This document shows, in pieces, positions 54,185-64,000 of a stretch of DNA of 64,000 nt; position 1 is the stretch's first letter; each line of letters begins with the position of its first letter. Origin of the DNA: Liolophura sinensis (lineage: Eukaryota; Mollusca; Polyplacophora; Chitonida; Chitonidae); NCBI RefSeq assembly GCF_032854445.1, contig NC_088295.1, positions 31,926,470-31,990,469 of the forward strand, read 5' to 3'. The position numbers were made by a program, and so were the translations under genes. The notes under the pieces were generated by a model. The model ran no database searches. It was not told the origin of the DNA and worked only from the letters and a program-made list of their open reading frames with translations.

Positions 54185-54414
54185 TGTGGTATTTTACTAC
54201 TGGTAGCAGTCAAAGTACTACTGAAGTTATTGAAGTAACAAATGAAAAACGATTAATGAAGTAACACATGCTGTCCTGATTGACCTCACAACATGCCTGC
54301 TTTATTACTCGCCATTACAGGAAGTGTATCGGTAACATATAAAACCACTACTGGGTTACATATAAATCCTCCACTCATAGTATGATCTGAAACTATTCAT
54401 ATGCAGATAATACA
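54185..54414 (-). repeat. 5' LTR of the second Gypsy element
   Basis: 230 bp; longer than the other copy because of ~25 bp near 54215-54250. Confidence 0.88.
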
Positions 54415-55774
54415 CACTGCAAAAGAACAATGGTCAGTTCGGCATGGGGAGTACCGGAATAGATACCCCATGGTGGACACAATTAACAGAAAGTCCGACC
54501 AGACAACAACTTTAAAGCAACCCTATTGTGGACGCAGCTAATAAAAAACTCCACCACACGAAAACTGTAAAGCACACCACCAATTAATATGGACAGTTAA
54601 CCCTTGTTGTGGCTGATGAAAGATTGAAGGCAGGATTGTTGTGGTCCTTGGCGTAAAGTTCCACTGAGGACCACATAGAAATGTCCTGACTTTTATCTCA
54701 AAGAATTACTTGCCCACAACACTACAGCAGAGAGAGACGACAGGAACTATCCATTTGAAATCTTGACTGGAAATCAATATCCAAAGCACATTCAAAAAGA
54801 CAGCTGACTGCCTTATCACGTACCCGACATTTTGACTCGTCATCAGTTTTTATACATTATACGATCTAATTCATTTTTATGATACAAACAGTGTTTGCTT
54901 AAGAGCATTGCAAGCACATTCTGCATATTAGACGTCTTTAGACAGGTTCTTTTACTTTTACACTCAGAATCTAACCCAAAACAAAAAATATCGAGTAAAT
55001 TTTCTTTTTCACGCAACTAAATAAAGTCGGCTTGTTTATATCTGCTATTTTAGTCATCATCTTGGGTCGATATCGCCCTTTACCAAGGGAAAATGTTCTT
55101 GCAGATATTCAGACTAAACGTAACGCTTAATAGAACATATTGCACTTCTTAGTGTAATGTTGTCAGTAATTTGAACTCGGACGCCTGTGGCATCTATGTC
55201 ACATTTCTTTGAAAAAGCGACGTAAATTTCGTAAAATATATCATCGTGGAAATTCTGTCAAATGTAAACAACGTAACATTCCATCTGTGACTCATGACGT
55301 CCCACTCTGGGCTTTGAACAGAACTAAACACAGGTCCGAAGTCAGCGTGATCTGAGCCAGTGGGCTTACAGGGTAGACTAATTCCATCCCAGTGATCTGG
55401 AAGCCATTTGTCAACAGACATGTCCTGATTGCTGGGTTCTTTCGTCTGCGTTTGGTTCAGATCTATGATTTCAATTGATTTTTTTTTTACCCGTCTGACG
55501 AAGAAGCAAATTAATGCTCTCGAAACGTGAATAATGCATTTCCTTGGGAGCTCCTCGAGGTAGAGCAAAGGAAGGGCATGATCAACTCTATATACATAGA
55601 ACCCAAAGGTTCTGATGGATATGGAGTCCATCAGTTTGTATCAAGGACATATAGAAACTATGCTAGCAACCAAACAGTTGTGGAAGCAATGATGACTTCA
55701 ATGAAGATAAAGCGCCATAGAAAGATGAACATGGAAATTCCATTTAGTACATATCCAGAGAGCGTGTCCGTTCT
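54415..55774. other. unique sequence, no gene recognised
   Basis: Two opposing open frames overlap at 55194-55784 but have no family signature. A hammerhead-like core motif lies at 55495-55525 (see findings). Confidence 0.35.
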
Positions 55775-56038
55775 GAGTTGGTAAGGTGCACGTATTTCAA
55801 CCGCTAGGTGAGAGGAGATGTGAGTTCAATCCATTCGCGGACAGGAATTTCCACGATTCATTGCACTGGAGCCTAGATTGTGATGTTCGCTGTGCAGACA
55901 CGTGAGAAAGTTCACCCGTAATTTGTCAAAGATCGGCTGTTTACTCCAACCTCTCGTCTTTCCTTTACCTATAAAACTTCTCAGATAATGGAAATTCTTG
56001 AGCAGAACGATGAAAATAATGAAATGAATCAATAAAAA
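55775..56038 (+). mobile_element. SINE family B, near full length
   Basis: Head with box-B-like GAGTTCAATCC (about 55832) and CGGACAGGAATTTCC. Body ACACGTGAGAAAGTTCACCC, GTCAAAGATCGGCTGTTTAC. Tail GAAATGAATCAATAAAA. Confidence 0.7.
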
Positions 56039-56759
56039 AGGAAATATTCGTGACTGTTCGTATTTCTTCTTCTCAATGATATTTTAATGCAGAAGGCTGA
56101 CAAGAAAAAAGAAAAATACTATAGATCTTCGGGATGTAAGTTATCTATTATCGCATCGAAGAGAAATAACTGTAAGAAATGTCAGAGCGGCAAGAAATCT
56201 TGGTACGGCAAGACATGCTGGCTCTTCCCGCTATAACTTAACGCAGTGTAAATTTATACAAAGTGTTCTGCAAGTGTCGGCCGAATAAACACTCTGGAAA
56301 CCCGGAAACAGGTATGATAAATACCATCGGGACAAAACCAACGCAGTCTGTCAACCATTTCAAACTGTTCGGAATTAGAAAAAGGTAGAATAAGCAAAAA
56401 TATTAAATGACAAAATAGTCATCTGATCATCTATACCTGTGTTCATCTGACACAATATCTTCTATGTTTGTTTTTGGGTTTTAAGTTTCTTGGTGTCTAA
56501 TGTAACACATATACAGATCAAGGATGAATTTTAAGAGAAAAAAGGTGTGAAAGTCCGCAGAAGAAGTGAAAAATGCCATTGCATGCTTAAACTGCACCGA
56601 TGATCCTGCTGGGCAACATCAAAACAAACGAATTATAGCAGGTAACATCACGAGTAAGATGTCACATGTACATGGTTTATAGTTGGGACTATGTTGTCTT
56701 TTTCTAAGCAAGTATCTTCTAGTTCAAGGACAGCTTAAAATTAACTTCAAACTACATTG
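56039..56759. other. unique non-coding sequence
   Basis: Nothing recognised. Confidence 0.4.
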
Positions 56760-56964
56760 CCAGGAGCCTCTCACGAATGCGATCATGCTGACTTCCTCTC
56801 CGGCGTAAGTGAGAAGGTCTACTAGCAACCTGCGCATGGTTGTGGGTCTCCCCGGGGCTCTGCCCGGTTTCCTCCCGCCATAATGCCGGTCTGCCGTCGT
56901 ATAAGTGAGATATTCTTGAGTACTGTATAAAACACCACGCGAATAAATAAATAAATAAATAAAT
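56760..56964 (+). mobile_element. SINE family A, head truncated
   Basis: Body GATCATGCTGACTTCCTCTC, CTAGCAACCTGCGCATGGTT, GGGGCTCTGCCCGGTTTCCT, CTGCCGTCGTATAAGTGAGA and an (AAAT)n tail. Confidence 0.85.
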
Positions 56965-57849
56965 CAGTTGCATTGAACAGAAATCGTTTTTGATTCAAAA
57001 CACAAATCGCAACACAACATTCAACACAGTATTTGCTCGTGCCACTGAGAATATCGAGCTGAATAAATATTGTATCGGACTCATTGTGTCAGCTTCCGGT
57101 GTTAACGCCATGCGTCAACATGTATCATGAGTTTAGGGGTAGGATGATGAAAATTACAAATTACCCTACTATGAACAGTTATCTTCAGATACAGCTATAC
57201 TAGTCTGTAAATAAATCCGATTTGCTTTCACAGTTTCTGTATATGGAATTTTTGGCCACATATTGTGTACAAGTAATTTTTTCGGCAATAGAGATCCCAT
57301 GACAAGGCGCCTGGTGAAGATAAAGGGATCATTTCGAAGTCATTTGTAGAAACCTGGTAGAGATCTTCCACTATCTGGCAGACTTTATCTAATAAAAAGA
57401 GCTTACCATTCATCTTCTGACATTTTTGATGTTATTGTACAAAAGCCAAATTAAGGGTTTGTAAATAAGCAATGTGGTAAGATTACACACTGAATGTAAT
57501 AACAATCATGGGTCTGTTTACATACATTTCCACTTTCGTACATTATCCTTTCGTTCGAAGTTCTTAACGATGTTGTGTAAAGTGATATTTTCTAAAGCTT
57601 GTGCACATCCATATTTACGCTCCCGTGCATCCACAAGAAAAGTATTTAGTATTTATCCGAATCGATGTATACTGTCTTGTATCACGGAGAGGTATGACCA
57701 TCATCATCATTTAGTATCACGTGATAAACACGACCTGATAATGTTGATCCCATCTTATATGGTGTTCCATTTCTTCATTCCCGTAATCAGGTGTCAATCA
57801 GGTGAACAGATGTATAGTGATATGGGCTATGCCACGGCTTTTAATAAAT
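56965..57849. other. unique sequence, no gene recognised
   Basis: A 128-codon plus-strand frame at 57474-57860 has no recognisable motif and runs into the minisatellite. Confidence 0.35.
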
Positions 57850-58110
57850 CTAATATCTAATGGGTTCTCCCGGAGGATAACGGGGAAAGGGTTTGCTGTG
57901 CGCGACTTTAATGAGTTCAACCAGTGGGACAACGAGGAGATTGTTTACTGGCCGTGATATAAAATGGGTTTACAGCGCAACTTGAAGGAAAACGAGGAGA
58001 GGGCTCTGGTGGTTACACCGGGGGGACAACGAAGAGTAGGTTTGCTAGTCTTGGTGTCTAGTCTAATAGAGCCTCCCCGGGGACAACAGGGAAGGGTTCA
58101 CTTGAGGTGA
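57850..58110 (+). repeat. ~50-bp degenerate minisatellite in copy 1
   Basis: Repeating GGAGGATAACGGGGAAAGGG, GGGACAACGAGGAGATTG, AAAACGAGGAGAGGGCTCTG, GGGGACAACAGGGAAGGGTT, separated by GGCCGTGA/CTTGATG-like spacers. Confidence 0.75.
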
Positions 58111-58199
58111 TGACAAAATGACATCCTCCGGAAAACGACTAGAATTTGCGCGTCCAATCTATACATGTAGCTTGTGTTGGCCAGCTACAATTAACATCC

Positions 58200-58335
58200 T
58201 TGGATTTGTCAAGTATGACCAGTGGTTTTGTTCAGGCTGTGATCAGATTCTTCCACTAACCAACTCGACAGCTTACGCAAAAGTGAAACTATCTTGAGAC
58301 CAGCGTTAAACACAAATAAAATAAACGAACAAAAT
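58200..58335 (+). mobile_element. degenerate SINE (B-like) 3' part
   Basis: TGACCAGTGGTTTTGTTCAG, CTTACGCAAAAGTGAAACTA, CTTGAGACCAGCGTTAAACA and an AAATAAAATAAA tail match SINE 3' ends of families A/B. Confidence 0.5.
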
Positions 58336-60060
58336 AAATGCATGACAAGTTGGGCTTTTCAAGTATTTCAAGCACTTCAGAATCACGTAGCCAAACCTAC
58401 CCAATCTAATACAGATAGTGTTAAGTCTACGTTCATATGTCTGTGCAGTGGTTTTCAGACAATAATTTTGGTTTAATTTTGAGTTACCTTCTTTAATGGA
58501 AAACAGACGAAAACAAAGCTATCAGTGTTATGTGGTCCGAATGAAAACTGATTACGGTACACGAAAGTTTTAATCCATAGCTAGCCTTCTTTATCGTCAT
58601 GTGTACAGAATTGCAACCAAGCGAAAATTGATCTATAACACTGCTAACATTTTACACATGAAAACATATCGTTAATCGTCACAAACACGGCCTACTTTAT
58701 CCAGTGTTCTTCATGAATGATTATTCGCCATTAGCCTTGCACTCCAGAGAGGTTTTATCGCCGTTTGGAAAACATCAAGACATTTCATACACACCATTGG
58801 TTCTGGCGGATGTTCTCCGTATAAAACCCTATACAGTTTACAGCTCTCTCGTTCTTGTGAAGGATGAAAAAGACAGACCAGATTTGTCAGAAGGGACTGC
58901 TGCTTCCCCAACCCTTTCTTTATTGAGATGTGCCCTTAAATAATTGATCATTATTGATTTGGGGAACAAATACCTTGAAGATCACATTCTTGACCAGGCC
59001 CGGCGGTAGTTTAGATTAAACACTGATGCTTGAAACAAAATCGTTCAGGCGTAAGTTAGCAACCATCAACCTAACCTGATTCCTGACCTATTTAACAACT
59101 TACGGTAACTTTTCATATTTATGGAGAATTTTTTTATTGTTACCATCAAGGGTAAGTTTTAATTACAAAACTGATCCGTTCATCTATGTCGGTTTGCCTC
59201 AAAATGAATTAGCTCTTTCTTATAGATAACAGAACTTAGGTGATATCATAGTCTAACAAAAGCTTTTCGGCACGGCTCTGTGGAAAATATACTTACATAT
59301 CAAATGAAAAGACTGGAGGCCTGATACATGTTTTGTCCACTAAGGTCACTATGTGACTTTTAACAAATTTGGTTACATTTGAAACATAAGAACTATTACA
59401 ATGGAATGAAGACTTTAAATGCGGGGCTGTATATGTTAGATGAAAATGCCAAAAGGCTGTATTCCAAAGGCTAAGAAGACTACTGATATGAAATATCCTT
59501 ATTTTTTGGCTGCTTTTATTTCAAGCGTAATGACTATCTGTTCAGACATTTTTATTACATTTTGACAGTTAACTTAATAGTAAATTAAAAATGAATGCAC
59601 TATGTAAACAGTCACCTGTTCATGCCTGATTAACCATTCTCACACAAAAGAGAGGAATTAGAATGTTCAGTCGGAACCACTCAGATATCATCAAAGTTCA
59701 AATCAGATCTGTATGAAGCCTTTTTATCATTACAACGAGCTTTAACAAGGCTACTCAATCTGTGTCCGAAGTTGCGTGGGTGAGCGCCACGATCTGAGCT
59801 TTATGAATGGGCCACGGGTCAAACACACATGGAACAGCTTCCAGTCATCTAACCACACGAACTACCAATTATTCGCTGATTTACATGTTATTCTACCACT
59901 GTGGTTTGATGTCTCTTTGAGTGTGTGTTAGACGAATGTTCAGTTTGGGAGAACAACATCCAATGATACTCAGGGGAAATTCCCGCTGGTATAAAACGAA
60001 ATGCAAACAGAGAAAAACATTATTTCACTCCCGATGCACTGGAGGCTCTATCATCCCAAA

Positions 60061-62894
60061 ACGAAAACGAAGGACAAAAACTTAAAACCTAATCTCTGTG
60101 GTTTTGGTTTTACAACGCACGATTTTTCCGCACCAATAAAGAAACATGCTTTTCATGATTACTGAATTACATTTCTGTTTCTAGATTCCCAATGATCAAC
60201 ACCTGAGCATTCCAGTCCAAAGCGATGTTTTTAATAGTTATTACACAGGGCACATTCAGCTTTAGATAGTAAGCAGTTAAACAGCACCTAACTTCTGTTT
60301 TCACTGGGTTATGGCTGTCACCTACAGGAGAACATATCGGTCATCGAGCGGAGATGAATGTTTGTGGTTTCTAAATGTCAGTATTTTCATAAACCTCTGA
60401 GATCAAATATTATCTATTTCCCTGATGTTGACGTCGGCATGACGTTAAGACGATCAAGATATTCATCAAAGTTGGTACAGGCCATCAAGTATATGAGATC
60501 CTCTCAACAAAACTGACCCAACATAATCTAACTCTTCAATTTCATAGTTTGACCTTTAGAGTAATTGGTGATAATTTCACTCTGTGTACTAAAACAAAGC
60601 TTGCGATCGTTGTACGTTTCCCCTAAAGGCCAGATTTCAGAGTATGAACACTGTCTGAAAATAGAGCTCTTTCATTCGCCTAATTTCGTCTCGTGAGAAT
60701 TTGCCAAATAACCCACTAGCATTGAAATCCTGGTTGTCCACTACACTGTAGTCTGTCATATTCGTGACATTTTATCTAGAGAAATATTAAGAATATTTAC
60801 GGCTGTTATTGATAATTGTCACGCGATATGTGATGTTGTAGGATCTGCTTCTACCGTATGGTTAATCTGTTGATAAAGAAACTGCCGGAAAAATGAAATC
60901 ATCAAATTTACAATGTCCGAAACAAATAAGGGAATAATTTGCATGCCAACACACGGGATACGTTTCCATGTAAAAATCGATGTTGTGTGTGTTTTTTTTT
61001 TTTTTTTTGTTCATTGTAAATGTTCTTTGGAGACAACCCTGTTCAAATATAAATTTGATGTTCATCCCTAAGCTGTTAACATATGTGAGTATGGCGGTCA
61101 GCGCCACACCACTACCATAGCTTCTATTCATTTTCCCTTCCGCCATTTTGTCACCATGGCAATGTTATTATTCACAGTGTTCACTAACAGGAAATGTTGC
61201 AGTAGTAAATCTCCTTCATGCCGTGTGCGAATTAGCCGTAATGGTACCCAGATGGAATTTTCTTCTTTCGCGCTTGTATACCCCCGTCGTTCACGCCCAC
61301 ATTTGTTTGTACAATACCTGTTACTTTTCCTTGGGGAGATGACTATGATATATCACCGTCATTGTGAGGGCAATTCAGAGGTTACTTCGAGCAGAACCAA
61401 GACAACGTTTCATTTCCCTTCCACAGCCCATTCGGAACGTACAACATAGTCATGTACATATAAAGACACTTTAAAGCTGTAAACTTGTTTAAAACGGCCA
61501 TCAAGCCAAATTTAACAATGAAAATGGCCATGAAGTCAAGTTTAACCATGTAATGAACGGTTAATGAATGTCATTCTGTCCAGTTACTAACTCTAATGGT
61601 TACTACGAATTATCCTTTTAATCCTTATATTCAGCAACAATCAAGCCCAGCAACAAAAAAGAAAATAAATCTAAAGGTTTCAAAACATTTCCCTTGCCGA
61701 TTAAGCCTACCACAATCAAGCACAGGAGACACATTGAAACAATGGATCGTAGCGGTAAGGTCAATGGATAGAAGATGAGTGGTTAGTTAATGTCAGTATG
61801 ACGGACTACCTAACACGTTACTCCTCACAGAACACATATAAAACCTATCGGTCAACACCCAACAGAGAGAAGAGAGTAACAACAAGATCATATATCAAGG
61901 ACCTTTCGCGGCGCCGTTGTTTTTACAACCTTGTTTAGGTTTCCATGGAGCTTTGCCAAGTCTTCGCCCTTTGGGTTTTGAAGAAGCAATAAAATGACTA
62001 ATGAGGTCTCTACATTTTGTTTGGGTAACTCGACAGTACAACCAAGTCATAACATCTTAAGGGATCCCGCTGTTTCGGAATGCCACGGCCATTTCAACTG
62101 TGGCCTGAAGATTTAATCAATCAGGGAGGCCCAACAGACAGAATTTTTCACTTCACTCCACAACTTTGTTGAAAGCCGTGTATCTCTTTCCATTCTTCGC
62201 CGATTACATCTAATCAGGAACAGTCTGTGATCCTTTCGTCAGGTGCTCAGACAATATTGCCTAAAACTAATAAGTAACGTCTTCCTGTCAACCGTGTGAG
62301 GTTTACCCATTGATATCGCCGTATCTCCCAGCTACGGAGTCATACAAAACCATATTACACATTGCTTACAGACGAGGAGTGAAATTCGACAAACAGAAAC
62401 AACCTTTCTCCAGTGTATTTGCGGACGAAACACTAGATCTTATCCACTAAATCAGAATGACATCCACACTCACGCAATGGGGAACTGTGACGTTAACCAA
62501 GGATAAAATCTTATTAGCAAATGCCGAGTTTAGGATTGATAAATTGAACGGTATAGCTCGGAGGTCACGAACAAATCCTGCTTAGAATAAGTGTGCCGTA
62601 CACAGTATGGTGTGTAAAGGAAGGAGAGGGGCTTTCTTCCTGTGCAAAGTACAGCCTTTGAAATTGGTAATGAGTTTGGTGTCAACGGCATGACAAGATA
62701 CATGGTAGGGTCTTGTGACTATGATAACATACCAGATGGCGATCTTATAAAATCGTCTGGGACTTAAGTAAGAACATAAACCGACAAACAACTACTTGGC
62801 TTCTATTTATTTCACGGTTTAACGGCTCCAGGAATTACTCACATTTACGATGGCGACCTGAACACAGCGCTGAGACGTGACGTCTAACGGATTC
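60061..62894. other. unique non-coding sequence
   Basis: A poly-T tract lies near 60992-61009, and a small ~50-bp tandem doublet at about 61490-61550 (GGCCATCAAGCCAAATTTAA / GGCCATGAAGTCAAGTTTAA). No gene recognised. Confidence 0.4.
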
Positions 62895-62929
62895 ACCTCG
62901 AGAACAACGTAGAAAAAGATCACTGGACC

Positions 62930-63130
62930 ATGAACTCTAATGAATTTATCGGGAAAACCATGTGGAGAGGGTTTTCTGGCCGTGGCATTAAATGAGGTCA
63001 TCCGGAGGACAACGGGGAGAGGGCTTTTTGGGACGTAACACATGATGAATTCATCCAGGGAGAAGGTTCGCTCGACAATGTCCAATGGGTTCGTCCGGAG
63101 GACAATCAGCTTCTCAATGGACATGTGTAT
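62930..63130 (+). repeat. ~50-bp degenerate minisatellite in copy 2
   Basis: GGAGGACAACGGGGAGAGGG, TCCGGAGGACAATCAG and AACCATGTGGAGAGGGTTTT; same motif as 57850-58110. Confidence 0.75.
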
Positions 63131-63398
63131 ATCATGACAACTAAAAGCAATTTGATGCATGGAAAGATATTGTTAGCACTCGAAAAAAATCGTCGACAAT
63201 CACAAATGTGGTTTACTTTCCTTATCAAGTGTTCTTCATACATGATTATTCACCATTAGGCTTGCAGTCTGGAGAGGTTTTATCGCCGCTTCAACACATT
63301 TCACACACTCCATTAATTTTGGCTGAAATCTTCTATGTAAAACACTGTAGAATTTACAGTTCTCTCGTTCTTGTGTAGAATGGAAATGCATTCATCCC

Positions 63399-63516
63399 AT
63401 TGGTGTTTTAGCCCATATTTAAGAATATATAAAGTACACGATGGCGGCCGGCATTATGTAGGAAAAAACAGGGCAGAGCACGGAGGAAACCCACCAGCAT
63501 CCGCATGCTGCTAACC
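63399..63516 (-). mobile_element. SINE family A, 3' part
   Basis: Plus strand: CATTGGTGTTTTAGCCCATA, CACGATGGCGGCCGGCATTA, AACAGGGCAGAGCACGGAGG, CATCCGCATGCTGCTAACC. Inserted in copy 2 of the segmental duplication. Confidence 0.8.
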
Positions 63517-64000
63517 ATTCTCACACAAAGAGGTGAATTTGAACATTCATAGACTTTCAGTAGAAAGTACTTTTTTAACATAAAATTTCAAACCACATAT
63601 TCCAAAGAAAGCATTATGAACAAGACTACTCAGTCTGGTTGCTAGAATAAGTCACTCTTACCAAAAAGGTTTGTATTGTGAAATGAAGTTCCCAACGCAA
63701 CGAAGATCCGTCAGTGAGCGTACGGATCACAGCTCAGTGTGTAGGCCTTGGGTCAAACACACACAGGACAGTCCTTCCACTCATCCACTCATAATTAAAG
63801 ATGTACATATCCCATGACACTCGAGGGAAGTGTCTTTGGAATGCATAGATAAACTAACAGAGAACAAATAAATACAGGTAGTTATTTCTTCAAGCGTGAC
63901 TATTCACGAAAAAGCACATGTATCTCCAGATGCCATGTGAATTCTATCATTAAAAAAGGAAAAATAATATACAAAAAAGGTAGAAAAAGTTCAAACCCAA

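Larger units (their letters stand above)
51986..54414 (-). mobile_element. second Ty3/Gypsy element, internally collapsed
   Basis: Direct repeats at 51986-52190 and 54185-54414 are its LTRs (TG...CA ends). Between them, on the minus strand, are a Gag remnant, an RT remnant and the end of integrase in canonical Gypsy order (RT before integrase). The total is 2.4 kb, so most of Gag-Pol is missing. The RT fragment jumps over the catalytic centre. LTRs differ by many small changes, so it is older than the Gmr1-like element. No clear target duplication. Confidence 0.88.
57850..60060 (+). repeat. segmental duplication, copy 1
   Basis: Matches 62895-64000 in the same orientation and block order: minisatellite; GTGTTCTTCATGAATGATTA and AGAGAGGTTTTATCGCCGTT (58700s); ACAGCTCTCTCGTTCTTGTG; TAACCATTCTCACACAAA (59632); GGGTCAAACACACA (59816); ATGCACTGGAGGCTCTATCA (60035). 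About 760 bp (58870-59630) are not found in copy 2. Confidence 0.8.
62895..64000 (+). repeat. segmental duplication, copy 2 (continues beyond window)
   Basis: Paralogue of 57850-60060: minisatellite, then GTGTTCTTCATACATGATTA (63222), GGAGAGGTTTTATCGCCGCT, ACAGTTCTCTCGTTCTTGTG, TAACCATTCTCACACAAAG (63511), GGGTCAAACACACA (63752). A family A SINE is present here but absent at the same place in copy 1. Confidence 0.8.

Noticed and set aside
55194-55631. 145-codon minus-strand frame
   Set aside because: No motif, no splice context, overlaps an opposing frame and a poly-T tract; not supported as a gene.
1-64000. CRISPR arrays, bacterial operons, rRNA genes
   Set aside because: None present; tandem repeats here lack the spacer-repeat pattern and the content is eukaryotic.

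Overview
This is an AT-rich, intron-scale stretch of an animal nuclear genome, dense in transposable elements. I infer a mollusc (bivalve or gastropod). The basis is a dense population of tRNA-headed SINEs whose bodies and tails (for example CGGCGTAAAACACCAATCAAATAAATAAAT-like ends) I associate with molluscan genomes, plus I-group LINEs, a DIRS-type element, a Penelope-like reverse transcriptase and Ty3/Gypsy elements. No host gene was recognised with confidence. One 313-nt open segment that ends at a consensus splice donor (minus strand, 40260 to 39948) is the best candidate for a host exon.

Layout. 1-3.2 kb is unique sequence with a degenerate 22-bp minisatellite and a (TA)n tract. 3.2-13.6 kb holds two I-group LINEs. 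An old, almost complete LINE-A on the minus strand was split inside its ORF1 by a 5'-truncated plus-strand LINE-B, flanked by a perfect 13-bp target-site duplication. 15.67-15.95 kb is a small inverted-repeat element built around 67-bp tandem repeats, and 16.3-16.9 kb is a Penelope-like RT fragment. 17.78-23.53 kb is a Ty3/Gypsy element with two near-identical LTRs, a 4-bp target duplication, a tRNA-Pro-type primer site and the order protease-integrase-(RT)-RNase H seen in the Gmr1-like group. Its RT core has been cleanly removed. A solo LTR of the same family lies at 48.3-49.3 kb with its own 4-bp duplication.

24-40 kb is mostly non-coding, with SINEs of three families (called A, B and C here), microsatellites, a perfect 104-bp direct repeat, an 81-nt near-perfect hairpin and a ~70-bp degenerate array interrupted by three SINEs. 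40.67-44.6 kb is a DIRS-type tyrosine-recombinase element on the minus strand (Gag-like, RT, RNase H, recombinase, SGNH-hydrolase-like tail). Its terminal coding sequence runs directly into a 75-bp tandem array. 46.4-46.9 kb is a non-autonomous inverted-repeat element with 158-bp arms sitting in a SINE at a TA. 51.99-54.41 kb is a collapsed second Ty3/Gypsy element with both LTRs. 57.85-60.06 kb and 62.9-64.0 kb are direct paralogous copies of one segment, each headed by a ~50-bp minisatellite; the second runs off the window.

How parts relate. Every reverse-transcriptase element here is broken at or near the catalytic core or carries multiple frameshifts, so none looks autonomous. The SINE tails resemble LINE tails (CATT or AAAT repeats), consistent with LINE-driven mobilisation. 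All alignments were done by eye; boundaries of old elements are approximate.
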